A stretch of DNA of 19,566 bases, taken from the NCBI GenBank assembly GCA_023412455.1, contig JAEYNQ010000044.1, positions 1 through 19,566 of the forward strand, read 5' to 3'. This document shows, in pieces, positions 6,573 to 15,172 of this stretch. Both the position numbers and the translations under genes were made by a program. Origin of the DNA: Bacillota bacterium (GTDB lineage: Bacteria; Bacillota; Clostridia; Lachnospirales; Cellulosilyticaceae). The notes under the pieces were generated by a model. That model was given only the letters and a program-made list of their open reading frames with translations, searched no databases and was not told the DNA's origin. Position 1 is the first letter of the stretch. The number at the start of each line of letters is the position of its first letter.

Positions 6573-8000
6573 GTGAAAAAGATACAGCATTTAGTATGGG
6601 TAATTATGGGCATCGTTATTTTAGGAGTGTTAATAAGTGTAATGATAGGGAGAAGACAGGTGAATACTAGAGTAGTTGCGCCTAGTCAAGATAGGGAAGA
6701 GGTTATAGAAACAGTGGAGTTACCAAGGACTTATAACACTTATGAGGCACAGGTAAAATTTAGTCCTAATTTTAGAAGCTTTGAGGGAACAGAGACCATT
6801 AAATATGTACATGAATTTGACACACCTACGCTAACTATCTTATTACAACTTTTTGCTAATAAAAATATAGCAGATGAAGAACGTGATGCATTAGGTTATA
6901 CAACGATTGAAAAAGTGGATATTACAACAGCTATGGTAGCTGGTAAAGAAGTAAAATTTACTCAAAGAGGGACAAGCCTTACCCTCTACTTAGAAGATAA
7001 GCTTACTTATAAGGGTGAAGTGGAGATTGCATTGACCTTTAAGGGAACTACATACGGAGCAATAGAATATAACAAGGAATCATCAAAAGTGATTTTATGT
7101 AAAAGCTTTTTGCCACAGATTGTTCCTTTTGAAGAAGGGCTGGGGTGGGTTACTACAGAGCCCCAAGGAGAAGAACAATTTGCCTATGCAGAGCCTGGTG
7201 ATTATAATGTAAGTATTATCTCCCAAAAGCCTGTTATTGCTACAGGCACCTTAGTGTCTGTAGAGCAAGAAGGAGACGTAACAAGTTATAATTATACGGC
7301 TAGGAAAGTGAGAGACTTTGGATTTTATATAGGAGATCAACTAGAAAAAGAAGAATTTACTTTACCACAGGATAGGCGACTTGTTATTTATTCCAACAAA
7401 GGAGAGAATGTAGATAAGCTTGCCGAGCAAGTTGCAGAAGCTTTCAATTATTATAATGATATTTTAGGAACGTATCCTTATGAAGAGTTTAAGATTGTAG
7501 ATAGTAATCTTTATGAAGAAGGCTTATCTTATCCCATGATGATGATTTGCAATTTAAATAATTTTGAAGAAGTTTATGATAACACTTACCTCCAGATAGG
7601 CAAACAATGGATTCCTTATATTGTGTGCAATAACCCTAAGAGTAACAACTGGGCGAATAGGGGGTTAGAACACTATTTAGCTTATAGAGGGACAATGAGT
7701 ACTGAGGGTGTTAAAAGTATGGTAAGGTATAATATAATGCAACTTAACCGAGGGAATGAAGGGAAGCAGCTTGAAAACATAAGAATAAGAGAAGAAGTAT
7801 TTGAGCCTATGAAAATGTTGGCACAGGTGGAAGAAGCTATAGGAAGGGATGAATGGTACACTATTTTAAGGCAATACTATAAGGATGTAGCCTTTATCAC
7901 CACCACCAATAGTAAATTAATGCAGCAGATTATTACAGGCTATGGTAGTAAAGTGCAGTTTTTAGAGGGCCAAATAGAGGATGAGACTAGTCAGGAATAA
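6573..8000 (+). CDS. Membrane-anchored M1-peptidase-like protein lacking the zinc site
   Basis: The GTG start is chosen from AGGAG (6560-6564) eight bases upstream; an ATG at 6492 would add 27 residues but has no ribosome site. The 475-residue product has one N-terminal membrane segment (about 6-26) and a large outside part. Residues ~55-170 resemble the M1 aminopeptidase N-terminal beta domain. Residues 316-322 (EGLSYPM) fit the place of the GxMEN/GGMEYPG substrate loop. The HExxH motif is replaced by LQIGK (340-344) before the conserved QW, and exactly 18 residues later the third zinc ligand Glu is Arg363, in WANRGLEHY where active enzymes have W-x-D-E-G-x-A-x-Y. No zinc peptidase activity is therefore expected. 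A binding or scaffold role is inference. The next gene starts 16 bases after it. Confidence 0.65.
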   Translation: MKKIQHLVWVIMGIVILGVLISVMIGRRQVNTRVVAPSQDREEVIETVELPRTYNTYEAQVKFSPNFRSFEGTETIKYVHEFDTPTLTILLQLFANKNIADEERDALGYTTIEKVDITTAMVAGKEVKFTQRGTSLTLYLEDKLTYKGEVEIALTFKGTTYGAIEYNKESSKVILCKSFLPQIVPFEEGLGWVTTEPQGEEQFAYAEPGDYNVSIISQKPVIATGTLVSVEQEGDVTSYNYTARKVRDFGFYIGDQLEKEEFTLPQDRRLVIYSNKGENVDKLAEQVAEAFNYYNDILGTYPYEEFKIVDSNLYEEGLSYPMMMICNLNNFEEVYDNTYLQIGKQWIPYIVCNNPKSNNWANRGLEHYLAYRGTMSTEGVKSMVRYNIMQLNRGNEGKQLENIRIREEVFEPMKMLAQVEEAIGRDEWYTILRQYYKDVAFITTTNSKLMQQIITGYGSKVQFLEGQIEDETSQE

Positions 8001-8016
8001 AAGTAAGGAAGGGAAT

Positions 8017-9159
8017 ATGAACATGCAGGTGACAATATTACTCGCTCAATGTACGGCCTCTCATTTAACAGGGAGTCTTTCAACGGTTAGTAAAGTACTA
8101 GAGGAATTGGAGATTAAGGTAAATAAAATAGACCTTATGAAATTCCCTTACTTTAATGGGGTGCGTACCAAGGAAATAGATCAATTAATGGAACAATTAA
8201 AAGAAAGCAAAGGTGTCATTATGATGAGCAATGTGCCTATGCTCTCTTTACATGGTGCCATGCAAACTTTTTTTGAATGGGCCACTTTATATGAAGCGAG
8301 CTATTTTAGTACCCCTATTTTAGCCATAACCTACAGTGAGTGGTTAGGAGAAGTAGAAGCAGCAGAGAGCATCCTTAAAATGTGGAATGTATTAGGTGGG
8401 AATGATGGTATAAAATTATGTATGAATAAGGGGACCCCCTTTGAGGCTATTAAAGAGCGCGTAGAAAGAATAGGAGAAGACTTTTATCGTATAATGAAAC
8501 AAGAAAGAGAAAGTATAGCTTCTACAGAAAGACAAGTATACACTTATTTGAAAAGTGGCCAGAGTTTAAATAATTCAAGGAATTTACATGAGATAGAATC
8601 ACATAGCCCAGCTCCTCAAAAGGATCAGGAAGTAAATGAAAACAAAGTGGAAGTGAAAAGTCTGACGGATATTTTAAAGGGACAAGGTAATAAAGTTAAT
8701 TTATCCACAAAAGAGCAGACCATTAAAGAAATTACCAGTTTGCTGAAAAAACAAGTGAATAAAGAAGAGGGTAAAGAACAGGACGAATTCGTCACATTGC
8801 CAGCAGGAATCTACAAAAAGCCTACAGCTCATTCCCCTGTGCCAGTTATGCCACGCTATCTTCAACAGATTCCCCATTACTTTATCGCACAGTATGATAA
8901 AGAGTTGGATTTAACGATCAGGTATACCATTACAGATTCCAATGAGAAGGGTTATATCTTGGTAAGAGAAGGGGATTGTAGTTATATAGAAGACGGAGAA
9001 TTTTCTCCAACAGTAGATTTATGTATGGCAGAGGATACATTAATGGATTTAATGAAAAAGCGTATGACTTATCAAAAGGCTTTTATGTTAGGCAAACTAA
9101 AAGTAAAAGGTAACTTTGCTATTTTGCCTAAAATTGATCAAATCTTTACAGCAATGTAG
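8017..9159 (+). CDS. Flavodoxin-like / SCP2 sterol-carrier-like fusion protein
   Basis: The 380-residue product has two modules. Residues ~1-160 look like a flavodoxin-fold NAD(P)H/FMN reductase-type domain: a first strand and loop VTILLAQCTASHLTGSLS, then a strand with GVIMMSNVPMLSLHGAMQTFFEW and ILAITYSEWLG. Residues ~165-270 form a polar, charged linker. Residues ~280-380 match the SCP2 lipid-carrier fold, ending SPTVDLCMAEDTLMDLM, then KAFMLGKLKVKGNFAILPKI, typical of that family. There is no signal peptide, so it should be cytosolic. The ATG is chosen from AAGGAAGGG just upstream; an earlier ATG at 7981 overlaps the previous gene. Possible roles are redox or handling of a lipid-like ligand; the substrate cannot be read from sequence. 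HIT follows after 51 bases. Confidence 0.75.
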   Translation: MNMQVTILLAQCTASHLTGSLSTVSKVLEELEIKVNKIDLMKFPYFNGVRTKEIDQLMEQLKESKGVIMMSNVPMLSLHGAMQTFFEWATLYEASYFSTPILAITYSEWLGEVEAAESILKMWNVLGGNDGIKLCMNKGTPFEAIKERVERIGEDFYRIMKQERESIASTERQVYTYLKSGQSLNNSRNLHEIESHSPAPQKDQEVNENKVEVKSLTDILKGQGNKVNLSTKEQTIKEITSLLKKQVNKEEGKEQDEFVTLPAGIYKKPTAHSPVPVMPRYLQQIPHYFIAQYDKELDLTIRYTITDSNEKGYILVREGDCSYIEDGEFSPTVDLCMAEDTLMDLMKKRMTYQKAFMLGKLKVKGNFAILPKIDQIFTAM

Positions 9160-9210
9160 AGGAGAAACTAAGCAATTAAGAATCAAGAAATATAGAAAGG
9201 ATGAGTTGAA

Positions 9211-9627
9211 ATGGAAGATAACTGCATATTTTGTAAGATTGTTAAGGGAGACATTCCATCCTTTACAGTATATGAGGATGACTATTTTAAAGCTATTTTA
9301 GACATTGCCCCTGCTAGTCCAGGACATACTTTAATTTTACCTAAGAAACATGCCAAGGATATTTTTGAACTTCAAGAGGAAGAAGCCAAAAGACTTTATC
9401 CAGTAGTAAAACAGCTTGCCACACGTATTAAGGAAGCAGTAGGGGCAGAGGGGATTAACATTATTCAAAACAATGGAGAAGTGGCTGGACAAAGCGTAGG
9501 ACACTTTCATATTCATATTGTTCCAAGAAAGCAAGGAGATAATGTCATACTTAATGTAACGACACATACGGAAACAAGTATGCAAGAGTTAAAAAGTATT
9601 CATGAAAAGATTACTCAAACAAAGTAA
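9211..9627 (+). CDS. HIT-family nucleotide-binding hydrolase (HinT-like)
   Basis: This is a 138-residue cytosolic protein of the histidine-triad family, which hydrolyses nucleotide phosphoramidates and related compounds. The triad is H98-F-H100-I-H102-I in GHFHIHIVPR, with H100 the likely nucleophile by family knowledge. C5 and C8 with H47 and H98 match the zinc-binding set of many bacterial members. ILPKKHAKDI and GINIIQNNGEVAGQ are also family hallmarks. The length is normal. AAAGGATG supports the ATG. It is probably co-transcribed with the flavodoxin/SCP2 gene upstream and the stalk protein 23 bases downstream. Confidence 0.95.
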   Translation: MEDNCIFCKIVKGDIPSFTVYEDDYFKAILDIAPASPGHTLILPKKHAKDIFELQEEEAKRLYPVVKQLATRIKEAVGAEGINIIQNNGEVAGQSVGHFHIHIVPRKQGDNVILNVTTHTETSMQELKSIHEKITQTK

Positions 9628-9650
9628 GGGGGTAAGGGAGGAGGAAAACA

Positions 9651-10592
9651 ATGAAAAGAAAGCAAAAGCTAGGGGTTATAATGCTTGCTCTGTTATTAAG
9701 CACAACCACTTGGGCAGATGCTAAAATTAGTTTAACCAATGGAGCGGTGGTTGCAGCAAAAGATGACGTTTTAGAGGATAAGAATTGGTTAAAGATTGAG
9801 CTTAGAGAGGATGTACCTACTACTGGAGCTATGTTTTTTATCCAAATAGAAAATAGTGAGTGGCAAGTACCTCCAATAGAAACCACTATTACTAGCTTGG
9901 CAGGACCTAATCAAGGGAAGATAGTAGGCCATTATAAGAAGAATAGTAATCGAGAAGTTCAAGTACAGCTTTATGGTACAAAGAATTTGCAACCAGGACA
10001 GGCAGTAGCAAAAAGTGGAGATGTAATTAAAATTCCACTCCATGTTAAGTTGACAGGTGGAGAGGCTCGTGTATTCGTGGATAGTAATGGTTCAGTTGTA
10101 TATGATCCCACTGTAGTACCTTTTACACAAATCAGTGGGCAAGATAAAGAAGCAACTAAAAAGGAAGAGGAAGTGCCTTTAACTTCAGAATCTGTTTCAG
10201 TAGAAAAGATAGTTTGCTTTAAGATTGGCTCTAATAAATATACGGTAAATAATGAAGAGAGAACGATGGAGGGAAATCCTTATTTAGCAGAAGGACGTAC
10301 GATGCTTCCACTACGGTATTTGGCCAATAGCCTAGGTGTTCTTGATGAAGCCATTCACTACGAAAAAGGTAAGGTAACCCTTCAAAAAGAAGAGCTAGTA
10401 GTGGAATTGAATGTGGGAAGTAAGGAAATTAAAAAGGATGGTAAGCTTGCTCATAGTATGCTCACTGAGCCAGTTTTAAAAGAAGGTAGGGTTTATGTTC
10501 CTATTGCGGAGGTTAGTGCTTTATTTGGAATTGAAGGCCAATGGGATAAGGAAAATCAAACAGCTACCTTTGTCATTAAAAACAAGAAGTAG
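9651..10592 (+). CDS. Secreted stalk-domain protein (copper amine oxidase N-terminal-like domain)
   Basis: The 313-residue product starts with a signal peptide: MKRKQK, a hydrophobic stretch, and a likely cleavage after TTWADA at about residue 24. Residues ~25-155 form a beta-rich domain I cannot name. After a charged linker (~165-185) comes a copper amine oxidase N-terminal-like stalk domain, with KIGSNKYTVNNEER, EGRTMLPLRYLANSLGV, ELNVGSKEIKKDG and KEGRVYVPIAEVSALFG. In clostridia this domain is common on cell-surface proteins; it carries no oxidase activity itself. It is outside the cell, perhaps wall-associated, although no anchoring motif is visible. The site is GGGAGGAGG. It is the last gene before a strong terminator. 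Confidence 0.88.
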   Translation: MKRKQKLGVIMLALLLSTTTWADAKISLTNGAVVAAKDDVLEDKNWLKIELREDVPTTGAMFFIQIENSEWQVPPIETTITSLAGPNQGKIVGHYKKNSNREVQVQLYGTKNLQPGQAVAKSGDVIKIPLHVKLTGGEARVFVDSNGSVVYDPTVVPFTQISGQDKEATKKEEEVPLTSESVSVEKIVCFKIGSNKYTVNNEERTMEGNPYLAEGRTMLPLRYLANSLGVLDEAIHYEKGKVTLQKEELVVELNVGSKEIKKDGKLAHSMLTEPVLKEGRVYVPIAEVSALFGIEGQWDKENQTATFVIKNKK

Positions 10593-10607
10593 TTCATATA
10601 ACGTTAT

Positions 10608-10656
10608 AAAAGGGAAGGCCCTAACTAGTGAGAGCTAATTAGGGCCTTCCCTTTTT
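10608..10656. terminator. Bidirectional terminator between convergent genes
   Basis: AAAAGGGAAGGCCCTAA (10608-10624) pairs perfectly over 17 bases with TTAGGGCCTTCCCTTTT (10639-10655), with a 14-base loop. T-runs appear on both strands, serving the stalk gene and the leftward asnB. Confidence 0.93.
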
Positions 10657-10679
10657 ACTATTAAAAGCTAAAGGATTGT

Positions 10680-12527
10680 TTAGGCAGTAAGACTATTTAA
10701 ATCATCAAAATATTGGTTGTACCAAACAAGGAACATAAATACAGTCCAGATTTTACGGCTGTTATCTGCTTTACCAGTACGGTGTTCATCAAGAAGAGTG
10801 ATTAAGGCTTCTGTATGGAAATACTTGTTAGCACAAGGGCTGGAGAAAGCAGCCTTAACTATAGCATAGTATTTATCCTCTTTGAGCCAAACACGAATAG
10901 GAACAGGAAAACCTAATTTTTTCTTATTAGCTACAGCAGGAGGTAAATTGCGTTTTGCTGCTAAACGCATAGCATACTTCGTGTTTTCTTTATTAACCTT
11001 GTATTTAACAGGAACTTTAGAAGCTACTTCAAATACCTTTTTATCTAGGAAAGGAACACGTACTTCTAGAGAGTTAGCCATACTCATTTTATCGGCTTTG
11101 AGAAGAATATCTCCAGATAACCACATATGCATATCCACATATTGCATCTTGGTAACATCCTCTTTGTCCTTAACTTTAGCATAGATAGGTTTCACAAGTT
11201 CAAAAGGATTAGGAGCAGATGTAGTGATCTTCAGCAGTTTTTTGCGTTCTTCTTCAGAAAACATATAAGCATTTCCTACGAAACGTTCTTCCAAGTCTTT
11301 ACTTGCACGAATAAGGAAGTTTTTACCCTTGAAGCTAAAAGGAAGAGCTTTTGCAATACGTGCTAAAAAGATACGAAATCCTTTTGGTAATTTACGATAG
11401 GTAGCAGAATCCAGTGGCTCTTTGTAAATATTGTAGCCCCCAAAGAACTCATCAGCTCCTTCTCCTGAAAGTACCCCTTTAACTGTTTTACTAGCTAACT
11501 CACAAACAAAGTATAAAGCCACTGCAGCAGGGTCAGCTAAAGGCTCGTCCATGTAGTATTGAACTTTAGGAAGTACCTTCCAATATTCTTCAGGTGTAAT
11601 CACCTTATTATTATTTGGAATATTAATTTCTTTAGAAAGCTCTTCAGCATAGCTGATTTCATTGTATTGTTCGTTAGCAAAACCAACAGTAAAGGTGTGG
11701 TCCCCATTAAAGCAACTGGCCACATAGCTAGAGTCTACACCACTTGATAAAAAGCTTCCTACCTCTACATCACTAATTTTATGGGCTTCAATGGATTCTT
11801 TCATCTGAGCATCGATAGCTTCCACATAATGTTCTAAAGAATCTTCTGTTTCATCAAAGTGAGGTTCCCAATAACGTGTCATTTCTAGTTTACCATCTTT
11901 GAGAATAAAGTAATGGGCAGGAGGTAGTTTGAATATACCTTTAAAGAAAGTTTCGGGTAGTGCCGAATATTGAAAAGTAAGATAAGTCTCTAAGGCTTCT
12001 TCATTCAATTCTCTCTTTACCTCAGGATGTTCTAAAATAGCTTTAATCTCAGAGGCATAAACAAAACCTTGGTTAGGGGTTAAGGTATAATAAAAGGGTT
12101 TGATTCCAAAAAAGTCCCGTGCACCAAATAAAGTTTTTGCTTCTTTGTCCCAGATGACAAAGGCAAACATACCTCTTAAATGATTTACTAAGTCTGTACC
12201 ATACTCTTCATAACCATGCAATAAAACTTCTGAGTCCGTATGTGTCTTAAAGATATGACCAGTGGCTAAAAGCTTTTCACGGATTTCTTGAAAATTATAA
12301 ATCTCACCATTATAAGTGAGTACAAAACGACCATCTTCATTATAAAGTGGTTGCGCACCAGCTGCTAAATCTAAAAAGCTAAGGCGTCTAAAGCCCATGC
12401 TAATGGTTTCATCACTATACTTACCAGAACTATCTGGACCACGATGTGCAATACGATCCATCATATTACTTAAAACAAAATCTTTATTATTTAAAGTTGT
12501 ATCTACAAAGCCACAAAAACCACACAT
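10680..12527 (-). CDS. asnB: Asparagine synthetase, glutamine-hydrolysing
   Basis: This cytosolic enzyme makes asparagine from aspartate, ATP and glutamine. Residues 1-~195 are the glutaminase domain: Cys2 is the nucleophile after Met removal, with RRLSFLD at 48-54, YNGEIYN at 72-78 and D98 in the binding site. The synthetase domain follows, with the PP-loop SSGVDSS (261-267) after FL, then LSGEGADEFFGGY and the KADKMSMANSLEVRVPFLD segment. The 615-residue length is normal. The start is MCGF because Cys2 must be near-terminal and AAGGGG lies just upstream on this strand; the open frame continues 40 residues further without support. It is monocistronic, transcribed leftward and divergent from malic enzyme. 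Confidence 0.97.
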   Translation of the reverse strand: MCGFCGFVDTTLNNKDFVLSNMMDRIAHRGPDSSGKYSDETISMGFRRLSFLDLAAGAQPLYNEDGRFVLTYNGEIYNFQEIREKLLATGHIFKTHTDSEVLLHGYEEYGTDLVNHLRGMFAFVIWDKEAKTLFGARDFFGIKPFYYTLTPNQGFVYASEIKAILEHPEVKRELNEEALETYLTFQYSALPETFFKGIFKLPPAHYFILKDGKLEMTRYWEPHFDETEDSLEHYVEAIDAQMKESIEAHKISDVEVGSFLSSGVDSSYVASCFNGDHTFTVGFANEQYNEISYAEELSKEINIPNNNKVITPEEYWKVLPKVQYYMDEPLADPAAVALYFVCELASKTVKGVLSGEGADEFFGGYNIYKEPLDSATYRKLPKGFRIFLARIAKALPFSFKGKNFLIRASKDLEERFVGNAYMFSEEERKKLLKITTSAPNPFELVKPIYAKVKDKEDVTKMQYVDMHMWLSGDILLKADKMSMANSLEVRVPFLDKKVFEVASKVPVKYKVNKENTKYAMRLAAKRNLPPAVANKKKLGFPVPIRVWLKEDKYYAIVKAAFSSPCANKYFHTEALITLLDEHRTGKADNSRKIWTVFMFLVWYNQYFDDLNSLTA

Positions 12528-12558
12528 ATGTAAGCCCCTTTCTAAAATATACGCCCTA

Positions 12559-12587
12559 ACTGTACCACATCTGGGATGCAAAATCAA
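12559..12587 (-). promoter_or_regulatory. Candidate asnB promoter
   Basis: On the minus strand, TTGATT (12582-12587), 17 bases, then TACAGT (12559-12564). Each hexamer matches consensus at four of six places. The start would be near 12552, giving a leader of about 25 bases. Confidence 0.35.
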
Positions 12588-12664
12588 TGATACGCCTCTA
12601 CACATTAATAATAGTATTACCTCTAAAAAAAAGAATAAACAGCTCATATAAAATAAAATAAGCT

Positions 12665-12724
12665 ATTATTGGAAAAATTTTATAACGAAGGGTAGTGAGA
12701 ATTATTTCTTAATATACCAATAAT
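12665..12724. repeat. Inverted repeat in the asnB/malic enzyme divergent region
   Basis: ATTATTGG (12665-12672) and CCAATAAT (12717-12724) are perfect reverse complements 44 bases apart. They lie between the divergent promoters, the right copy ending five bases before the malic enzyme -35. It could be a paired operator; chance is possible at this AT content. Confidence 0.25.
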
Positions 12725-12729
12725 CATTG

Positions 12730-12758
12730 TTGCCTAAAGACGTAAGGAAGAGTATGAT
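12730..12758 (+). promoter_or_regulatory. Promoter for the malic enzyme-murG pair
   Basis: TTGCCT (12730-12735), a 17-base spacer and TATGAT (12753-12758) make a good sigma-A-type promoter. The predicted start is near 12765, about 33 bases before the ATG. Confidence 0.6.
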
Positions 12759-12797
12759 TAGTGTAGTAGATTTTGGAAAGCAAAGGAGACACTAAAG

Positions 12798-13949
12798 ATG
12801 AGTTTAAGGGAAGAAGCATTAAGAAAACATGAGGAGTGGCAAGGTAAATTAGAAGTGACTGCCAAAGTAAGGGTAGATAGTCGGGAGGCTTTATCCATTG
12901 CCTATACACCTGGAGTAGCAGAGCCTTGCAAAGAAATAGCAGCAGATAGAGAAAATGTATACAAATACACTATGAAGGGCAATACTGTAGCAGTTATATC
13001 TGATGGGACTGCTGTATTAGGTTTAGGGGATATAGGTCCAGAGGCAGCCATGCCTGTTATGGAGGGAAAAGCAGTTTTATTTAAAGAATTTGCCAATATT
13101 AACGCCATTCCTATTTGTATTGATACAAAGGATACGGAAGAAATCATAACCTTTGTTAAACAAATTGCACCTACTTTTGGGGGTATTAATCTAGAAGATA
13201 TTGCAGCGCCACGTTGCTTTGAGATTGAAGAGCGCTTAAAGAAAGAACTAAATATTCCTGTTTTTCATGATGATCAACATGGTACAGCTATTGTGGTATT
13301 AGCAGGAATGATTAATGCCCTTAAAGTAGCAGAGAAACAAAAAGAAACCGTTAAAGTGGTAGTAAATGGAGCAGGCTCAGCAGGTCTAGCCATTACAAAA
13401 CTTTTACTAGCTTATGGTTTTAAAGAGATTATCGTAGTGGATAAATTGGGAATCTTAGAAGAATCTGAAGAATGGATGAACTGGGCACAAAAAGAAATAA
13501 GTACGAGGACGAATAGGCAGCACTTAAAGGGAACACTTAAAGAGGCACTGGTTAATGCAGATATTTTCATTGGCGTATCTGCTCCTAATATTGTTTCAAA
13601 AGAAATGATTCAAAGTATGAATGATAAGGCCATTGTTTTTGCTATGGCAAATCCTACGCCAGAAATTATGCCTAACTTAGCAAAAGAAGCGGGTGCATTA
13701 GTGGTAGGAACAGGACGTTCAGATTTCCCTAATCAAGTGAATAATGTACTTGTTTTTCCAGGGATTTTTAAAGGAGCACTTATGGCAAGGGCTACTCAGA
13801 TTACAGAAGAGATGAAGTTAGCAGCAGCAGAGGGGATTGCCAGCATGATAGAAGAGAAAGATTTAAACCCAGAAAATATACTTCCAAAGCCCTTTGATCC
13901 AGGCATTGCAGACAAAGTAGCAAAGGCAGTGAGTGATTCAGCGAAGTAA
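12798..13949 (+). CDS. NAD(P)-dependent malic enzyme (oxaloacetate-decarboxylating)
   Basis: This 383-residue cytosolic enzyme converts malate to pyruvate and CO2 with reduction of NAD or NADP. Family marks are SIAYTPGVAEPC with Tyr36, EGKAVLFKEF with Lys91, GGINLEDIAAPRCFEIE with Glu133 and Asp134, HDDQHGTAIV (157-165), and the nucleotide-binding loop NGAGSAG (190-196). The size fits the short bacterial class without the phosphotransacetylase-like extension. The sequence alone does not decide NAD versus NADP. AAAGGAG lies ten bases before the ATG. murG starts 15 bases downstream, so the two are probably co-transcribed. Malolactic enzymes share motifs, but this short form fits malic enzyme better. 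Confidence 0.95.
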   Translation: MSLREEALRKHEEWQGKLEVTAKVRVDSREALSIAYTPGVAEPCKEIAADRENVYKYTMKGNTVAVISDGTAVLGLGDIGPEAAMPVMEGKAVLFKEFANINAIPICIDTKDTEEIITFVKQIAPTFGGINLEDIAAPRCFEIEERLKKELNIPVFHDDQHGTAIVVLAGMINALKVAEKQKETVKVVVNGAGSAGLAITKLLLAYGFKEIIVVDKLGILEESEEWMNWAQKEISTRTNRQHLKGTLKEALVNADIFIGVSAPNIVSKEMIQSMNDKAIVFAMANPTPEIMPNLAKEAGALVVGTGRSDFPNQVNNVLVFPGIFKGALMARATQITEEMKLAAAEGIASMIEEKDLNPENILPKPFDPGIADKVAKAVSDSAK

Positions 13950-13964
13950 AAGGAGGACAGAGAC

Positions 13965-15023
13965 TTGAAAACCATTGTACTAACAGGAGGTGGCACAGCT
14001 GGTCATGTGACACCTAATATTGCCCTATTACCAAAGCTAAAAGAAGAAGGTTGGGATATTCACTATATAGGAAGTCATACAGGGATAGAAAAGCAGCTGA
14101 TTACCAAAGAAAATATTCCTTATTATGGTATTGCATCAGGAAAACTTAGAAGGTATATTTCCTTAGAAAATTTAAAAGACCCTTTTAAAGTGATTAAAGG
14201 TTATTTTGACGCTTACAAACTTCTAAAAGAACTAAAACCTAAAGTGGTATTTTCTAAAGGGGGATATGTGACGGTTCCAGTTGTGTTAGCTGCCAGTAGT
14301 TTAAAAATACCTGTTATTATACATGAGTCCGACATGACACCAGGATTGGCGAATCGGATTGCCATGCGAGTAGCCAAAAAAATCTGTGTAAACTTTGAAG
14401 AAACACTTCAATATGTAGGCAAAAAGGGTGTTTATACTGGTTCACCTATTCGTGAAGAGCTCTTTAAAGGGGATAGAGAAGAAGCAAAAAAGCTTTGTGG
14501 CTTCAAAGAAGCAAAGCCTACCCTTTTAATGATGGGAGGTAGTTTGGGGGCAAGAAGGTTAAATGAGGTATTGAGAGAAGCACTTCAAGAACTATTACCC
14601 AACTATAATGTGGTGCATATTTGTGGTAAAGGCAATAGTATAGGAGAGTTAGAAGGCTTAGAAGGTTATAAACAATTTGAGTATGTGGATAAAGAGTTAC
14701 CTCACCTTTTTGCTTTAGCAGATGTGATGCTTTCTAGGGCAGGAGCCAATAGCCTTGCTGAGATTGTAGCCCTTCATATTCCCAGTTTACTCATTCCCCT
14801 TTCTCAAAAAGCAAGTAGAGGAGACCAAATACTCAATGCACGTTCCATGAAAAATAAGGGCTATGCAGCCACTGTTGAACAAGAAGAACTGTCACCTAGT
14901 AGGTTGGTTGAAGAAATTCATAAACTTTATAATCATAGGCAAAAATATAGAGAAGCTATGGAACAAGCTACAAAAATTAAGAGTATTCACCGTGTTTTAC
15001 AAGTCATTAAAGAAAATGTTTAA
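13965..15023 (+). CDS. murG: MurG: UDP-GlcNAc transferase making lipid II
   Basis: MurG adds GlcNAc from UDP-GlcNAc to lipid I on the inner face of the membrane, giving lipid II for peptidoglycan. It is a GT-B fold protein of 352 residues, the usual length. Visible are the N-terminal loop GGGTAGHVTPN (8-18), FSKGGYVTVPVVLAA (96-110), HESDMTPGLANR (120-131), the second-domain loop MGGSLGARRLNE (190-201) and SRAGANSLAEIVAL (257-270) for the sugar nucleotide. RGDQILNA replaces the more usual NHQ-type acceptor stretch, a variant I associate with murG genes outside the division cluster. The start is TTG with AGGAGGAC upstream. No mur or fts genes are next to it; a second murG may exist elsewhere. 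Confidence 0.93.
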   Translation: MKTIVLTGGGTAGHVTPNIALLPKLKEEGWDIHYIGSHTGIEKQLITKENIPYYGIASGKLRRYISLENLKDPFKVIKGYFDAYKLLKELKPKVVFSKGGYVTVPVVLAASSLKIPVIIHESDMTPGLANRIAMRVAKKICVNFEETLQYVGKKGVYTGSPIREELFKGDREEAKKLCGFKEAKPTLLMMGGSLGARRLNEVLREALQELLPNYNVVHICGKGNSIGELEGLEGYKQFEYVDKELPHLFALADVMLSRAGANSLAEIVALHIPSLLIPLSQKASRGDQILNARSMKNKGYAATVEQEELSPSRLVEEIHKLYNHRQKYREAMEQATKIKSIHRVLQVIKENV

Positions 15024-15034
15024 GTCCTATAGTG

Positions 15035-15064
15035 ATTCCCCTTTCAATGTAAAAAAGGGGAATT
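15035..15064 (+). terminator. Probable terminator after murG
   Basis: ATTCCCCTTT (15035-15044) pairs with AAAGGGGAAT (15054-15063). The following TTTCTCTAT is a weak T-tract, so read-through toward pyrG is possible. Confidence 0.6.
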
Positions 15065-15172
15065 TCTCTATAAAAAATAAAACGGCTACCACATATTACT
15101 AGGTGAACCCATAAGGCATAAAAAGTTTTTGAAAGACAGAACCTATCAAGAAATGATACTTACTCTCTTCAC

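Noticed and set aside
8701..8709. Perfect DnaA box TTATCCACA
   Set aside because: It is isolated and inside the linker coding region of the flavodoxin/SCP2 gene, so it is not counted with the intergenic cluster.
11745..11765. SSGVDSS instead of SGGVDSS in the asnB PP-loop as a possible loss of function
   Set aside because: Ser at the second place is, from memory, common in functional Firmicute enzymes, and all other motifs are intact.
12528..12647. 40-residue N-terminal extension of asparagine synthetase
   Set aside because: The glutaminase nucleophile must be Cys2, and a good ribosome site lies directly before that Met.
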